A stretch of DNA of 22,789 nt from a virus (IMGVR_UViG_3300030047_000127:1-22789); one strand, 5' to 3'. Shown: positions 14,960-20,088, counted from the first letter of the stretch. The notes: generated by a model from the letters alone, not told the origin. Made by a program: numbers and translations.

Positions 14960-15004
14960 TTCACACGGAAGAGGCCACAGGTTCAAACCCTGTTACGCCC
15001 ACCA
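14960..15004 (+). other. attP core: 3' part of a tRNA-Val(CAC) gene
   Basis: The 45-nt segment reads as a tRNA from the anticodon loop to the CCA end. Loop TTCACAC has anticodon CAC at 14962-14964. It is followed by the 3' anticodon stem GGAAG, variable loop AGGCC, T arm ACAGG-TTCAAAC-CCTGT, acceptor strand TACGCCC, discriminator A and CCA at 15002-15004. No D arm or 5' acceptor precedes it, so it is not a tRNA gene. Tyrosine integrases commonly use such fragments so that integration restores the host tRNA. The integrase gene lies 92 nt away. The amino-acid identity rests on the CAC anticodon and actinobacterial tRNA-Val resemblance. Confidence 0.85.
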
Positions 15005-15011
15005 CTTAAAC

Positions 15012-15050
15012 AGCAGGTCAACCGTTGAATTTAGGTTGACCTGCTTTTTT
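15012..15050 (+). terminator. Strong terminator just after the attP tRNA fragment
   Basis: AGCAGGTCAACC (15012-15023) and GGTTGACCTGCT (15034-15045) form a perfect 12 bp stem with a 10-nt loop, followed by a T-run ending at 15050. It starts 8 nt after the CCA end, so after integration it would terminate the rebuilt host tRNA transcript and shield the converging integrase gene. Confidence 0.88.
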
Positions 15051-15073
15051 GTGTCTATACTTATTATCATCAT

Positions 15074-15095
15074 GTGTACTAGATTTGTACTAAAA
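15074..15095 (+). repeat. attP arm repeat, copy 2
   Basis: An exact 22-nt copy of 14832-14853 in the same orientation, abutting the stop codon of the integrase gene. See copy 1 for its likely role as an integrase arm site. Confidence 0.7.
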
Positions 15096-16274
15096 TCACT
15101 CGTGAGAATCCACGGCGTGCATTTTGGCAGCATCGAGCACGTCCATTGCGGATCCCATCTGCGCGGCGTGGACATGGGTATAGATGCCCAGTGAAGTACG
15201 CTCGCTCGCATGCCCTAGGAGCTTTGCCATGACCTTCGGATGCACATTGGCTTCTGCAAGGTCGGTTGCGAACGTGTGGCGGAATTGATGCAGGTGCCAT
15301 CCATCCATGCCGTAATCAGACGCGTGGCGTCTCCACCAATGGCGGAGCCCGTTCGATTTCAAACCCTCGCCGTGCTGGTCTGCCAATAAAGGCCATGACG
15401 ATACGTCGCCGGTGTTTGCAGCCTGCTTCAACCAAGCCTCGCGGGCATCGAGCGCGGATCGCAAAGTGGAGCTGATGGGCACATCGCGGATGCCAGCCGA
15501 ATCAACGTCGCCCTTCTTCTTCTTCGTGCGCGTCACATGCATGTACGTGCGCGTATCCGCCCATGTCATCGCATCGCCGCAGAATTCGCACTGCCGCAAC
15601 CCTGATTCGCACATGATGATAATCGCCAGCTGGTGAACTTCTTCAGGGTCGAGAGACACGATAAGCTGAACCTCGTCGCCTATTCCAAGCGCCGGCATCT
15701 CCGGCGTGTCCTGCTGAGGTCTCATTGCGTCGATGAATGGGTTGGATATAACCAACCCTGCCTTGCGGGCGTGCTCGAACATACCCCACGCGACCGTGGC
15801 ATAGCACCTGACCGTCGTTCCCGACAACTTGCGCCCCGAAGGGCTATCACCGGACATAAGCGCCGTAAAACAGTTCTCAACGTCTGTCACGGTCACGGCT
15901 TGGAGGTTAAGCGCGCCAAGATGCCGACTGATGGACTTAAGAAACGCCGCGTTCTTGGCATGCGTGGACGCGTCGATCACACCCATAGCCAGTTTCGAAT
16001 CGTTCCAGTGCGCGGCGTATTGAGAAAACGTCCACTGCGTGCGAGCCACGGTTTCGCCGGCATCCATGCTTTCGGCTATTCCGCGCGCCTTGTCGATGGC
16101 GGCGGTGTACGTGCCGTCGAAAACCTCGGTGCTCCACGATATGCCGCCTGCTTTGGTTTTTCCGTTCTCAACGCGGATTTGCCAATGCCGGCATTTCCCT
16201 TTCGGCGTACCCTTCGCAGCTCGTGGGATGGCTCCATAGCGGGTGCCGGACGAGGTTTTCATGATATGATGCAC
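15096..16274 (-). CDS. int: Tyrosine recombinase (phage integrase)
   Basis: This 392-residue protein has all the active-site residues of the family: Arg227 in SGLRQCEF, a Lys in the KKKK beta-turn (251-254), His329 and Arg332 in HQFRH, His355 in LLGHAS and the nucleophile Tyr365 in LGIYTH. An N-terminal arm-binding domain (about 1-65) and a core-binding SAM-like domain (about 80-185) precede the catalytic domain. It catalyses site-specific integration at a tRNA gene and reads towards its own attP. The start is uncertain: GTG 16274, or ATG 16262, with GAGAGGAC upstream of both. The C-terminal DAAKMHAVDSHE ends beside arm repeat copy 2. Confidence 0.93.
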   Translation of the reverse strand: MHHIMKTSSGTRYGAIPRAAKGTPKGKCRHWQIRVENGKTKAGGISWSTEVFDGTYTAAIDKARGIAESMDAGETVARTQWTFSQYAAHWNDSKLAMGVIDASTHAKNAAFLKSISRHLGALNLQAVTVTDVENCFTALMSGDSPSGRKLSGTTVRCYATVAWGMFEHARKAGLVISNPFIDAMRPQQDTPEMPALGIGDEVQLIVSLDPEEVHQLAIIIMCESGLRQCEFCGDAMTWADTRTYMHVTRTKKKKGDVDSAGIRDVPISSTLRSALDAREAWLKQAANTGDVSSWPLLADQHGEGLKSNGLRHWWRRHASDYGMDGWHLHQFRHTFATDLAEANVHPKVMAKLLGHASERTSLGIYTHVHAAQMGSAMDVLDAAKMHAVDSHE

Positions 16275-16300
16275 CTGTCCTCTCTTGTAAGTTTGGACTA

Positions 16301-16338
16301 GACCCGCGTAGGTGTTCCTGCACCGTTCAACGCGGGTC
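16301..16338 (-). other. Inverted repeat between integrase and membrane protein genes
   Basis: GACCCGCGT (16301-16309) and ACGCGGGTC (16330-16338) form a perfect 9 bp stem. The intervening 20 nt contain a smaller GGTG/CACC stem. It has no T-run on either side. It lies after the stop of the repressor operon and upstream of the integrase, so it may separate lysogenic transcription from integrase expression or act as an operator. Confidence 0.5.
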
Positions 16339-16350
16339 GAATTCTATCTA

Positions 16351-16926
16351 TTACCAGGTTCTTCCGTTGCCGTATCTGTCGTCATACCATTCATAATCGG
16401 CAACGCTTCCAGAGCCGTTTTTGTACTTGTAGAAATTAACCTTGGGAGTCGCAATATCATTCGGTCTGTTTATTGCAAAAGCAGCATCAGAAGTTGCCGT
16501 ATACACCATTACTGACATATTGCTTGAACCTGGATAGTCGCTATTCAGATGGGACAAAGCGTCATCGTATACAGATTGTGCAAGGGTTTGCTTGTCGTTG
16601 TCAGACAGATTAAAGAACGAGTCGTTATCTCCGATTGCATAATCTATATATACGGATTTGTTCTCGGATGTTTCATTCTGCAAAGTAAACGATGGAATCT
16701 TTGTTTCTGCAGGCTTTGTTTCAGTAGTTTCCGTAATTAGTGCCGAAGTTTTATTTTGAGTTGTAGCTTGGGGCTGCTGATTAGACGAATCAGCATCATT
16801 AGTGCTTGTTTGTGTGCTCTTGTTCCCGTTTATTGCCGATATGATTGCCACCAGCAATACAAATGTGACGATAAGCATCAACGCAAGCTTCTTCGGCGTT
16901 AATTTCCCTTTTGCAGACTCCGACAT
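16351..16926 (-). CDS. Membrane-anchored protein, candidate superinfection exclusion factor
   Basis: This 191-residue protein has a basic N-terminus (KGKLTPKK) and one strong membrane segment (about 13-33). A Ser/Thr/Gln/Asn-rich linker follows (about 35-75), then a soluble domain outside the cell. That domain includes SVYIDYAIGDNDSFFNLSDN and ends YEWYDDRYGNGRTW. No enzymatic motif is seen. It starts 14 nt after the repressor stop behind AGGGGAG, so both share one transcript in a lysogen. Base composition is visibly AT-richer than the late genes. Placement and topology fit superinfection exclusion or lysogenic conversion, an inference only. Confidence 0.6.
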   Translation of the reverse strand: MSESAKGKLTPKKLALMLIVTFVLLVAIISAINGNKSTQTSTNDADSSNQQPQATTQNKTSALITETTETKPAETKIPSFTLQNETSENKSVYIDYAIGDNDSFFNLSDNDKQTLAQSVYDDALSHLNSDYPGSSNMSVMVYTATSDAAFAINRPNDIATPKVNFYKYKNGSGSVADYEWYDDRYGNGRTW

Positions 16927-16940
16927 TTTTCTCCCCTTAC

Positions 16941-17291
16941 CTATGCAGTTCTTGAAACTTTATTATCTTCGCTTTGATATTCGCCGGACTTATACATCAC
17001 GTGCGCTTGCTCTGCAAGACGCTCCTGACCCCTTTTATTCATATTTTCATATGACATATTTATCATTTTCTGGTTTTCGTCGCTGTACTTTTCAACATTG
17101 AATTTTCTCCCAGCGAGTTCATCAAGAGAACAGTCTAGGGCATCAGCTATTTTGCATGCACTGTCGAGGCCCATCTTAGCTTCTTCGCGCTCCCATGACT
17201 GGATTGTGCGGATTCTTATGCCCGTTTTTTCTGCCAAGTCCTTTTGCAACATACCAGCTTGTTTGCGAAGGTTTTTAAGCTGCAAAGACAT
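16941..17291 (-). CDS. XRE-family repressor (CI-like)
   Basis: This 116-residue protein has an N-terminal helix-turn-helix of Cro/C1 type (about 5-60). It includes LQKDLAEKTGIRIRTIQSWE (recognition helix about 25-35) and CSLDELAGR. A short helical tail (NMNKRGQERLAEQAHVMYKS) resembles the C-terminus of small XRE repressors. There is no S24/LexA peptidase domain and no ImmA-like peptidase nearby. ATG 17291 is chosen for its GGGAG site; a TTG at 17336 would add 15 residues without support. It is divergent from the Cro-like gene. Confidence 0.8.
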   Translation of the reverse strand: MSLQLKNLRKQAGMLQKDLAEKTGIRIRTIQSWEREEAKMGLDSACKIADALDCSLDELAGRKFNVEKYSDENQKMINMSYENMNKRGQERLAEQAHVMYKSGEYQSEDNKVSRTA

Positions 17292-17326
17292 TATTGCTCC
17301 CAAATCGTATTCGGATAACGCGGCCA

Positions 17327-17355
17327 AGTTTACCAAAAAAGCAAGATAATGTAAA
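17327..17355 (-). promoter_or_regulatory. Candidate repressor promoter (leftward)
   Basis: On the - strand TTTACA (17350-17355) and TAAACT (17327-17332) are separated by 17 nt, with the repressor ATG about 36 nt downstream. The -35 box overlaps an ATGTAA half-site (17349-17354) shared with the operator on the other side, so the repressor could control its own synthesis. Confidence 0.5.
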
Positions 17356-17361
17356 TTTATG

Positions 17362-17389
17362 TTGACAGTTAGATAATCATGCCTATACT
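17362..17389 (+). promoter_or_regulatory. Candidate early/Cro promoter (rightward)
   Basis: A perfect -35 TTGACA (17362-17367) and -10 TATACT (17384-17389) are 16 nt apart. Transcription would start near 17396, within the inverted operator repeat. This is the best promoter match seen in the window and should drive the Cro-like and early genes. Confidence 0.7.
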
Positions 17390-17391
17390 AA

Positions 17392-17415
17392 GTTACATGA
17401 GCAAGCTGATGTAAC
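17392..17415. promoter_or_regulatory. Candidate repressor/Cro operator
   Basis: GTTACAT (17392-17398) and ATGTAAC (17409-17415) form a perfect 7 bp inverted repeat with a 10-nt spacer, centres 17 bp apart. A third half-site ATGTAA lies at 17349-17354. The repeat covers the predicted start of the rightward transcript, where bound repressor would block it. Confidence 0.55.
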
Positions 17416-17434
17416 TCACGGGGAGGTGATTAAA

Positions 17435-17641
17435 CTGGATGCTTCTTATGGCGGCTCTCTCAACTTGCTTCTCGAACGATCCGGAATGTCTGTTACTGAG
17501 TTCGCAAATCGAATGGGCGTTACTCGTCAGACCGTCTACCACTGGAAAAACTCTTCTTCCATTATGACTTTTGATGCTGCCGAAAAAGCAGCAGACATTC
17601 TCAACTGTTCACTTGATGAACTTGCTGGTCGTATCAACTAG
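17435..17641 (+). CDS. Cro-like XRE regulator
   Basis: This 68-residue protein consists almost wholly of one Cro/C1 helix-turn-helix: LNLLLERSGMSVTEFANRMG, then VTRQTVYHWK as turn and recognition helix, ending NCSLDELAGRIN. The last motif repeats CSLDELAGR of the divergent repressor. The start is unusual. A perfect anti-16S match (GGAGGTGAT, 17422-17430) is followed at 4-nt spacing by CTG 17435, with no ATG in reach. GTG 17426 lies inside the ribosome site and the first in-frame ATG would delete half the domain. Role as the lytic partner of the repressor is inferred from position. Confidence 0.72.
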   Translation: MDASYGGSLNLLLERSGMSVTEFANRMGVTRQTVYHWKNSSSIMTFDAAEKAADILNCSLDELAGRIN

Positions 17642-17654
17642 CAACACCAAAGCG
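17642..17654 (+). repeat. 13-nt leader repeat, copy 1
   Basis: CAACACCAAAGCG directly follows the Cro-like gene and recurs exactly at 18068-18080. In both places it lies about 35-50 nt ahead of an ATG with a strong ribosome site. A shared leader or regulator site is possible. Confidence 0.45.
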
Positions 17655-17686
17655 ATTAGCCCTACGAGCAAAGAAAGGAGAAAAAC

Positions 17687-17896
17687 ATGAAGGAAAAGCA
17701 ACGCGGAGGTACCCGCAGCAACAGGAACCTCCGCATCGACAAAGATACTACTTCGTTGAATCGATTTGAGGGACAAGCCAATTGTGATACGCCTCAAGCA
17801 TCGTCTCGGCAGCAGTTATCGCCATCGGCGTCGCTAACGCTTGCTCAAGCTTATATCCAGTGTATCCCTTCTCTTCAAGTGCAGGAGAAAGCTTAG
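17687..17896 (+). CDS. Doubtful short frame, antisense to the next gene
   Basis: An excellent ribosome site (AAAGGAG, 6 nt spacing) precedes ATG 17687 and the frame MKEKQRGGTRSNRNLRIDKD, 69 residues in all. The last two-thirds lie opposite the better-looking - strand gene and are Ser/Gln-rich without pattern. It may be a gene truncated when the - strand gene was inserted, a short regulatory peptide, or not translated. No family is recognised. Confidence 0.3.
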   Translation: MKEKQRGGTRSNRNLRIDKDTTSLNRFEGQANCDTPQASSRQQLSPSASLTLAQAYIQCIPSLQVQEKA

Positions 17897-17969
17897 AGCG
17901 GGCATCATAGATTGTCTGTGCAATCTGTGCTTTGTCAATCTCGCTTAGAAACTCTTCGAAGTTCTTCAT
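17748..17969 (-). CDS. Small hypothetical helical protein on the - strand
   Basis: This 73-residue protein starts at ATG 17969 behind GGGAGGTGAT (8 nt from GGAGG). It is predicted helical: MKNFEEFLSEIDKAQIAQTI, then GYTGYKLEQALATPMAITAAETM. Composition is balanced as in real proteins, unlike the opposing frame. It reads against the early genes, so it probably has its own promoter and could be expressed in the lysogen. Function unknown. Confidence 0.6.
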   Translation of the reverse strand: MKNFEEFLSEIDKAQIAQTIYDARSKLSPALEEKGYTGYKLEQALATPMAITAAETMLEAYHNWLVPQIDSTK

Positions 17970-18115
17970 AGATATCACCTCCCATCACAGGGATTGTATC
18001 AATCATTTCGCATCGTAAACGAACGTATATCTAACCACTTACAAATTAGCCCAGACAGCTTAACCACCAACACCAAAGCGGCCTAGACCGCGCAAGGAAG
18101 GAGGGAGAAATAAGG
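17970..18115. other. Intergenic region with no gene
   Basis: This spacer between the - strand gene and the next + gene contains the second 13-nt leader repeat. A small GCGG/CCGC hairpin (GCGGCCTAGACCGC, 18078-18091) partly overlaps it. An AT-rich stretch near 18000-18045 could hold a leftward promoter, but no good -35/-10 pair is clear. Confidence 0.4.
18068..18080 (+). repeat. 13-nt leader repeat, copy 2
   Basis: An exact copy of 17642-17654 (CAACACCAAAGCG), here upstream of the AAGGAGGG site of the two-segment membrane protein gene. Confidence 0.45.
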
Positions 18116-18463
18116 ATGGAACTGAACGCTTTCGCTCAATCGGTGGCGACACCAGATTACATCGCGATGAAGGTAGCAGATTGCCAGAACGCCGTCAATC
18201 AGTCGCAGACCGTCTTTTACATCGCGCTTGCGGCTATGGTCGTCGCCATCATCTGCGCAGTCATATTCGAGATCGTTCACACGAAATCGAAACGGTTGGA
18301 CGAATGGGACATTGCGGCAGACATATCTATCGCCGTCGCGGTGGTTGCCGCTCTGGTACTCACGTGCGCTGCTGTTTTTTGGGGCAGCTATGCCGGAAGC
18401 CTTATCGACTGGCAGAACGACCCGCTGACTATGGTCATGCAGCATGTGGCAAAAGCACTCTAG
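18116..18463 (+). CDS. Hypothetical membrane protein, two membrane segments
   Basis: This 115-residue protein has an N-terminal soluble part (1-30), a membrane segment at about 32-53, a short charged loop (HTKSKRLDEWD), a second segment at about 68-91 and a C-terminal tail with SLIDWQNDPLTMVM. A strong AAGGAGGG site lies about 10 nt upstream of the ATG. The small hairpin-type topology resembles early membrane proteins of Gram-positive phages, but no family is recognised. Confidence 0.6.
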   Translation: MELNAFAQSVATPDYIAMKVADCQNAVNQSQTVFYIALAAMVVAIICAVIFEIVHTKSKRLDEWDIAADISIAVAVVAALVLTCAAVFWGSYAGSLIDWQNDPLTMVMQHVAKAL

Positions 18464-18497
18464 CAGCAGCAATCACCACGGGCGCTAACCGCTCGAA

Positions 18498-18511
18498 TGC
18501 TCTTTGAAAAC
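18498..18511 (+). promoter_or_regulatory. boxA-like antitermination element
   Basis: TGCTCTTTGAAAAC matches the boxA element of rRNA leaders and spacers (TGYTCTTTRAM core), which binds NusB/NusE and suppresses premature termination. It lies in the untranslated gap 53 nt ahead of a short gene in the early region. No clear boxB hairpin is adjacent. Phages use such sites to recruit host antitermination factors, so it may let transcription continue into the recombination genes. Confidence 0.5.
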
Positions 18512-18563
18512 CGAATATATGTCATGGGTGCAGCAGACGCGAAGTGGAGAAAAGAGGTTGTAA

Positions 18564-18734
18564 ATGCCCGATATCGAAGAACCTGTCAAATCTGTTGTGT
18601 TGAAGATAAAACTCGAAGGTCTCGATGATGTGCAAGATAAGGTTGTGCGTCTTTCCGAGCTTCTATCCGAGGCGGAATCCATTCTCGAAGAACTTAATGG
18701 AGTCCATACCATAACCCCGGTAGTAAAAAGCTAG
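18564..18734 (+). CDS. Small hypothetical coiled-coil protein
   Basis: This 56-residue protein starts MPDIEEPVKSVVLKIKLEG and continues as an amphipathic helix with leucines in heptad spacing (VVRLSELLSEAESILEELNG). An AAAGAGG site lies 9 nt before the ATG. Its stop shares the bases CTAG with the stop of the converging zinc-ribbon gene. Similar short helical proteins occur in early regions of Gram-positive phages. No function is assigned. Confidence 0.6.
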   Translation: MPDIEEPVKSVVLKIKLEGLDDVQDKVVRLSELLSEAESILEELNGVHTITPVVKS

Positions 18735-18919
18735 AGGTGCTTCGGCCTGTACTCGACCCCGCAATGCGGGCACTGTAGCTGTTCGTTGCTCAGGGTGAAC
18801 GTGTTTCCGCATACGGTGCAATCGACCTCGATGCCTCTTTCTAGCGCATCGTCCATCGCACTGTTGGCTATCTCATCCATTGCATCTTGGTTGAACTCGA
18901 TTTTTATATCGCTTCCCAT
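18731..18919 (-). CDS. Small zinc-ribbon protein
   Basis: This 62-residue protein starts at ATG 18919 behind AGGAG (5 nt spacing). The N-terminal half is an acidic helix (KIEFNQDAMDEIANSAMDD). The C-terminal half has two Cys pairs, CTVC and CPHC, about 14 residues apart, forming a zinc ribbon. Such ribbons bind nucleic acid or protein. It is transcribed against its neighbours from the spacer shared with the excisionase-type gene. Confidence 0.65.
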   Translation of the reverse strand: MGSDIKIEFNQDAMDEIANSAMDDALERGIEVDCTVCGNTFTLSNEQLQCPHCGVEYRPKHL

Positions 18920-18983
18920 TGTTGCTCCTAAGTCTGGATTCCCCACTTCGCATCCAGACAGATTCTAACGCTGCATCCGTGAC

Positions 18984-19012
18984 ATATATTCGGAATTCTC
19001 GCTCATTGACAA
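18984..19012 (-). promoter_or_regulatory. Possible promoter for the zinc-ribbon gene
   Basis: On the - strand TTGTCA (19007-19012) and ATATAT (18984-18989) are 17 nt apart, upstream of ATG 18919. The match is moderate. The reverse reading of the same site, TTGACA at 19006-19011, could be a rightward -35 box, but no good -10 follows at the right distance. Confidence 0.3.
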
Positions 19013-19075
19013 TCGCATAGCCGCTCAACGCGTACAACGCCGAATCCCCTAGACCTCCCTGCATTAAGGGAGCGA

Positions 19076-19100
19076 GGGTAGGTAGGTTGGCGGAGGGCGG
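19076..19100 (+). other. G-rich leader with quadruplex potential
   Basis: Short G-runs separated by 1-2 nt (GGGTAGGTAGGTTGG, then CGGAGGGCGG) lie in the leader of the excisionase-type gene, 29 nt before its ATG. Four or more GG runs could fold into a two-layer G-quadruplex in RNA or in the non-template strand. Whether it forms is unknown. Confidence 0.35.
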
Positions 19101-19128
19101 AAAGGAAAACAAGAGGAAGGAGCAAGCC

Positions 19129-19335
19129 ATGCTGATGACGTGCGATGAATACGCAGCGGCTAAATCGGTGCATCGAAACACCGTTTACCGCTGGATGAAA
19201 AGCGGAATCGTGCACGCGGTGAGGATGGCTGGTACGCACAAGTGGCTGATAGAAGCCACGGATGCGGACTGGGCGACTTACAAGGCGAAGGAGCAAGCAT
19301 GCCAGCAAGAGCATATGCACGCGGTCACCCGATAA
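19129..19335 (+). CDS. Excisionase-type helix-turn-helix protein
   Basis: This 68-residue protein has an N-terminal MerR/excisionase-type DNA-binding domain. The pattern CDEYAAAKSVHRNTVYRWMK is followed by GIVHAVRMAGTHKWLIEATD, the wing. ATG 19129 has AAGGAG 6 nt upstream; the longer frame from TTG 19087 would read through the leader. It may be the Xis partner of the integrase or a transcriptional regulator. It lies far from attP, which is common for Xis in early operons. The last 12 codons overlap the next gene. Confidence 0.7.
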   Translation: MLMTCDEYAAAKSVHRNTVYRWMKSGIVHAVRMAGTHKWLIEATDADWATYKAKEQACQQEHMHAVTR

Positions 19336-19514
19336 CCTACCGCGACGGCAGCTGGTTCTACGAGGACACAGGCGAGCCTTTCGACGATTCGAGGCCATGC
19401 ATACGATGCGGGAAGATGCCGACCCCCGAAGGGTACGACGCATGCATCGGGAATATACCGGGTGCATCGTCCGCATGCTGCGGGCATGGGGTCGGAGAAG
19501 GATATATCAAGTAA
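19299..19514 (+). CDS. Small Cys-rich phage protein
   Basis: This 71-residue protein starts at ATG 19299 behind AAGGAG and overlaps the previous gene by 37 nt. It contains CIRCGKMPTPEGYDACIGNI followed by SACCGHGV, a CxxC and CC-GHG pattern seen in widespread small early phage proteins. Metal binding is likely. Function unknown. Confidence 0.68.
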   Translation: MPARAYARGHPITYRDGSWFYEDTGEPFDDSRPCIRCGKMPTPEGYDACIGNIPGASSACCGHGVGEGYIK

Positions 19515-19550
19515 CGAGTGGCCCGAACTAGGGCTGGTAAGGGAGGAATC

Positions 19551-19829
19551 ATGAAGGAAAAAGAAGAAGCTTGCGAAAGCGAGGCACCGGAACGCAAGCC
19601 GCCTGAATACCGAGCAGACATTCTATGCTCGGTCAATTATTTCAACATCCCAGAAGATTTTGTCCAATACCACGTGGCGCACGTGGAGTTTAGCGAATCC
19701 AATGATGTTTCCGCTGTCGCTACGGCGTTCTATCTTTCGAAAAAAGATCGGCGGGCATCTTCGTTCGCTTGTCGAACTGGACGAAAGCTACAACCCACTA
19801 CGCATGGTGATAACAGATGCACCGCGTAA
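19551..19829 (+). CDS. Hypothetical early protein, probably frameshifted
   Basis: A GGGAGG site precedes ATG 19551. Residues 1-64 look like a normal soluble protein (NYFNIPEDFVQYHVAHVEFS; ATAFYLSKK). After an A6 run (19740-19745) the same frame turns into Arg/Ser-rich text ending DNRCTA at 19829. Reading one base on (+1), the sequence continues as KIGGHLRSLVELDESYNPLR and then MVITDAPRKS, ending at TGA 19834-19836, 12 nt before the next gene. That continuation looks far more protein-like. One extra A, a sequencing error, or slippage on the A-run would explain this. The intact form would have about 95 residues. Confidence 0.6.
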   Translation: MKEKEEACESEAPERKPPEYRADILCSVNYFNIPEDFVQYHVAHVEFSESNDVSAVATAFYLSKKDRRASSFACRTGRKLQPTTHGDNRCTA

Positions 19830-19848
19830 GTCTTGAAAGGGAGGAATC

Positions 19849-20088
19849 GTGAAGAACTACTACACGTACGGGGAACCGTACCAAAAAGAAAACGCCCGCA
19901 GCCTGGAAAGCATGGGCGTAATCGATGGATGCACCATCCCGGACATCATACAGCGTCTCGCCGACTGGGGCAAATCCTGGGTGGATGACATGCAAAGCGA
20001 GGCGTTCAAGGTCGGGATTTGTTCCTTCCTCGGCTTGCTGCTGGTCGTGTACGGGCTCGGGCTCGCGAAGTCTGCGGGGTGGTACTGA
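19849..20088 (+). CDS. Hypothetical protein with C-terminal membrane segment
   Basis: This 79-residue protein starts at GTG 19849 behind GGGAGGAATC, the same ribosome site as the preceding gene. The N-terminal part is soluble (YYTYGEPYQKENARSLES). A membrane segment spans about 54-74 (KVGICSFLGLLLVVYGLGLA), which makes it a probable tail-anchored protein. The stop overlaps the next ATG by 1 nt. No family recognised. Confidence 0.58.
   Translation: MKNYYTYGEPYQKENARSLESMGVIDGCTIPDIIQRLADWGKSWVDDMQSEAFKVGICSFLGLLLVVYGLGLAKSAGWY

Noticed and set aside
14960-15004. A functional tRNA gene
   Set aside because: Only the part from the anticodon loop to CCA is present; no D arm, 5' anticodon stem or 5' acceptor strand precedes it.
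14684-15095. A gene or small RNA in the attachment region
   Set aside because: No frame with a ribosome site was seen, and no promoter convincing enough to call; the repeats are better explained as recombinase sites.
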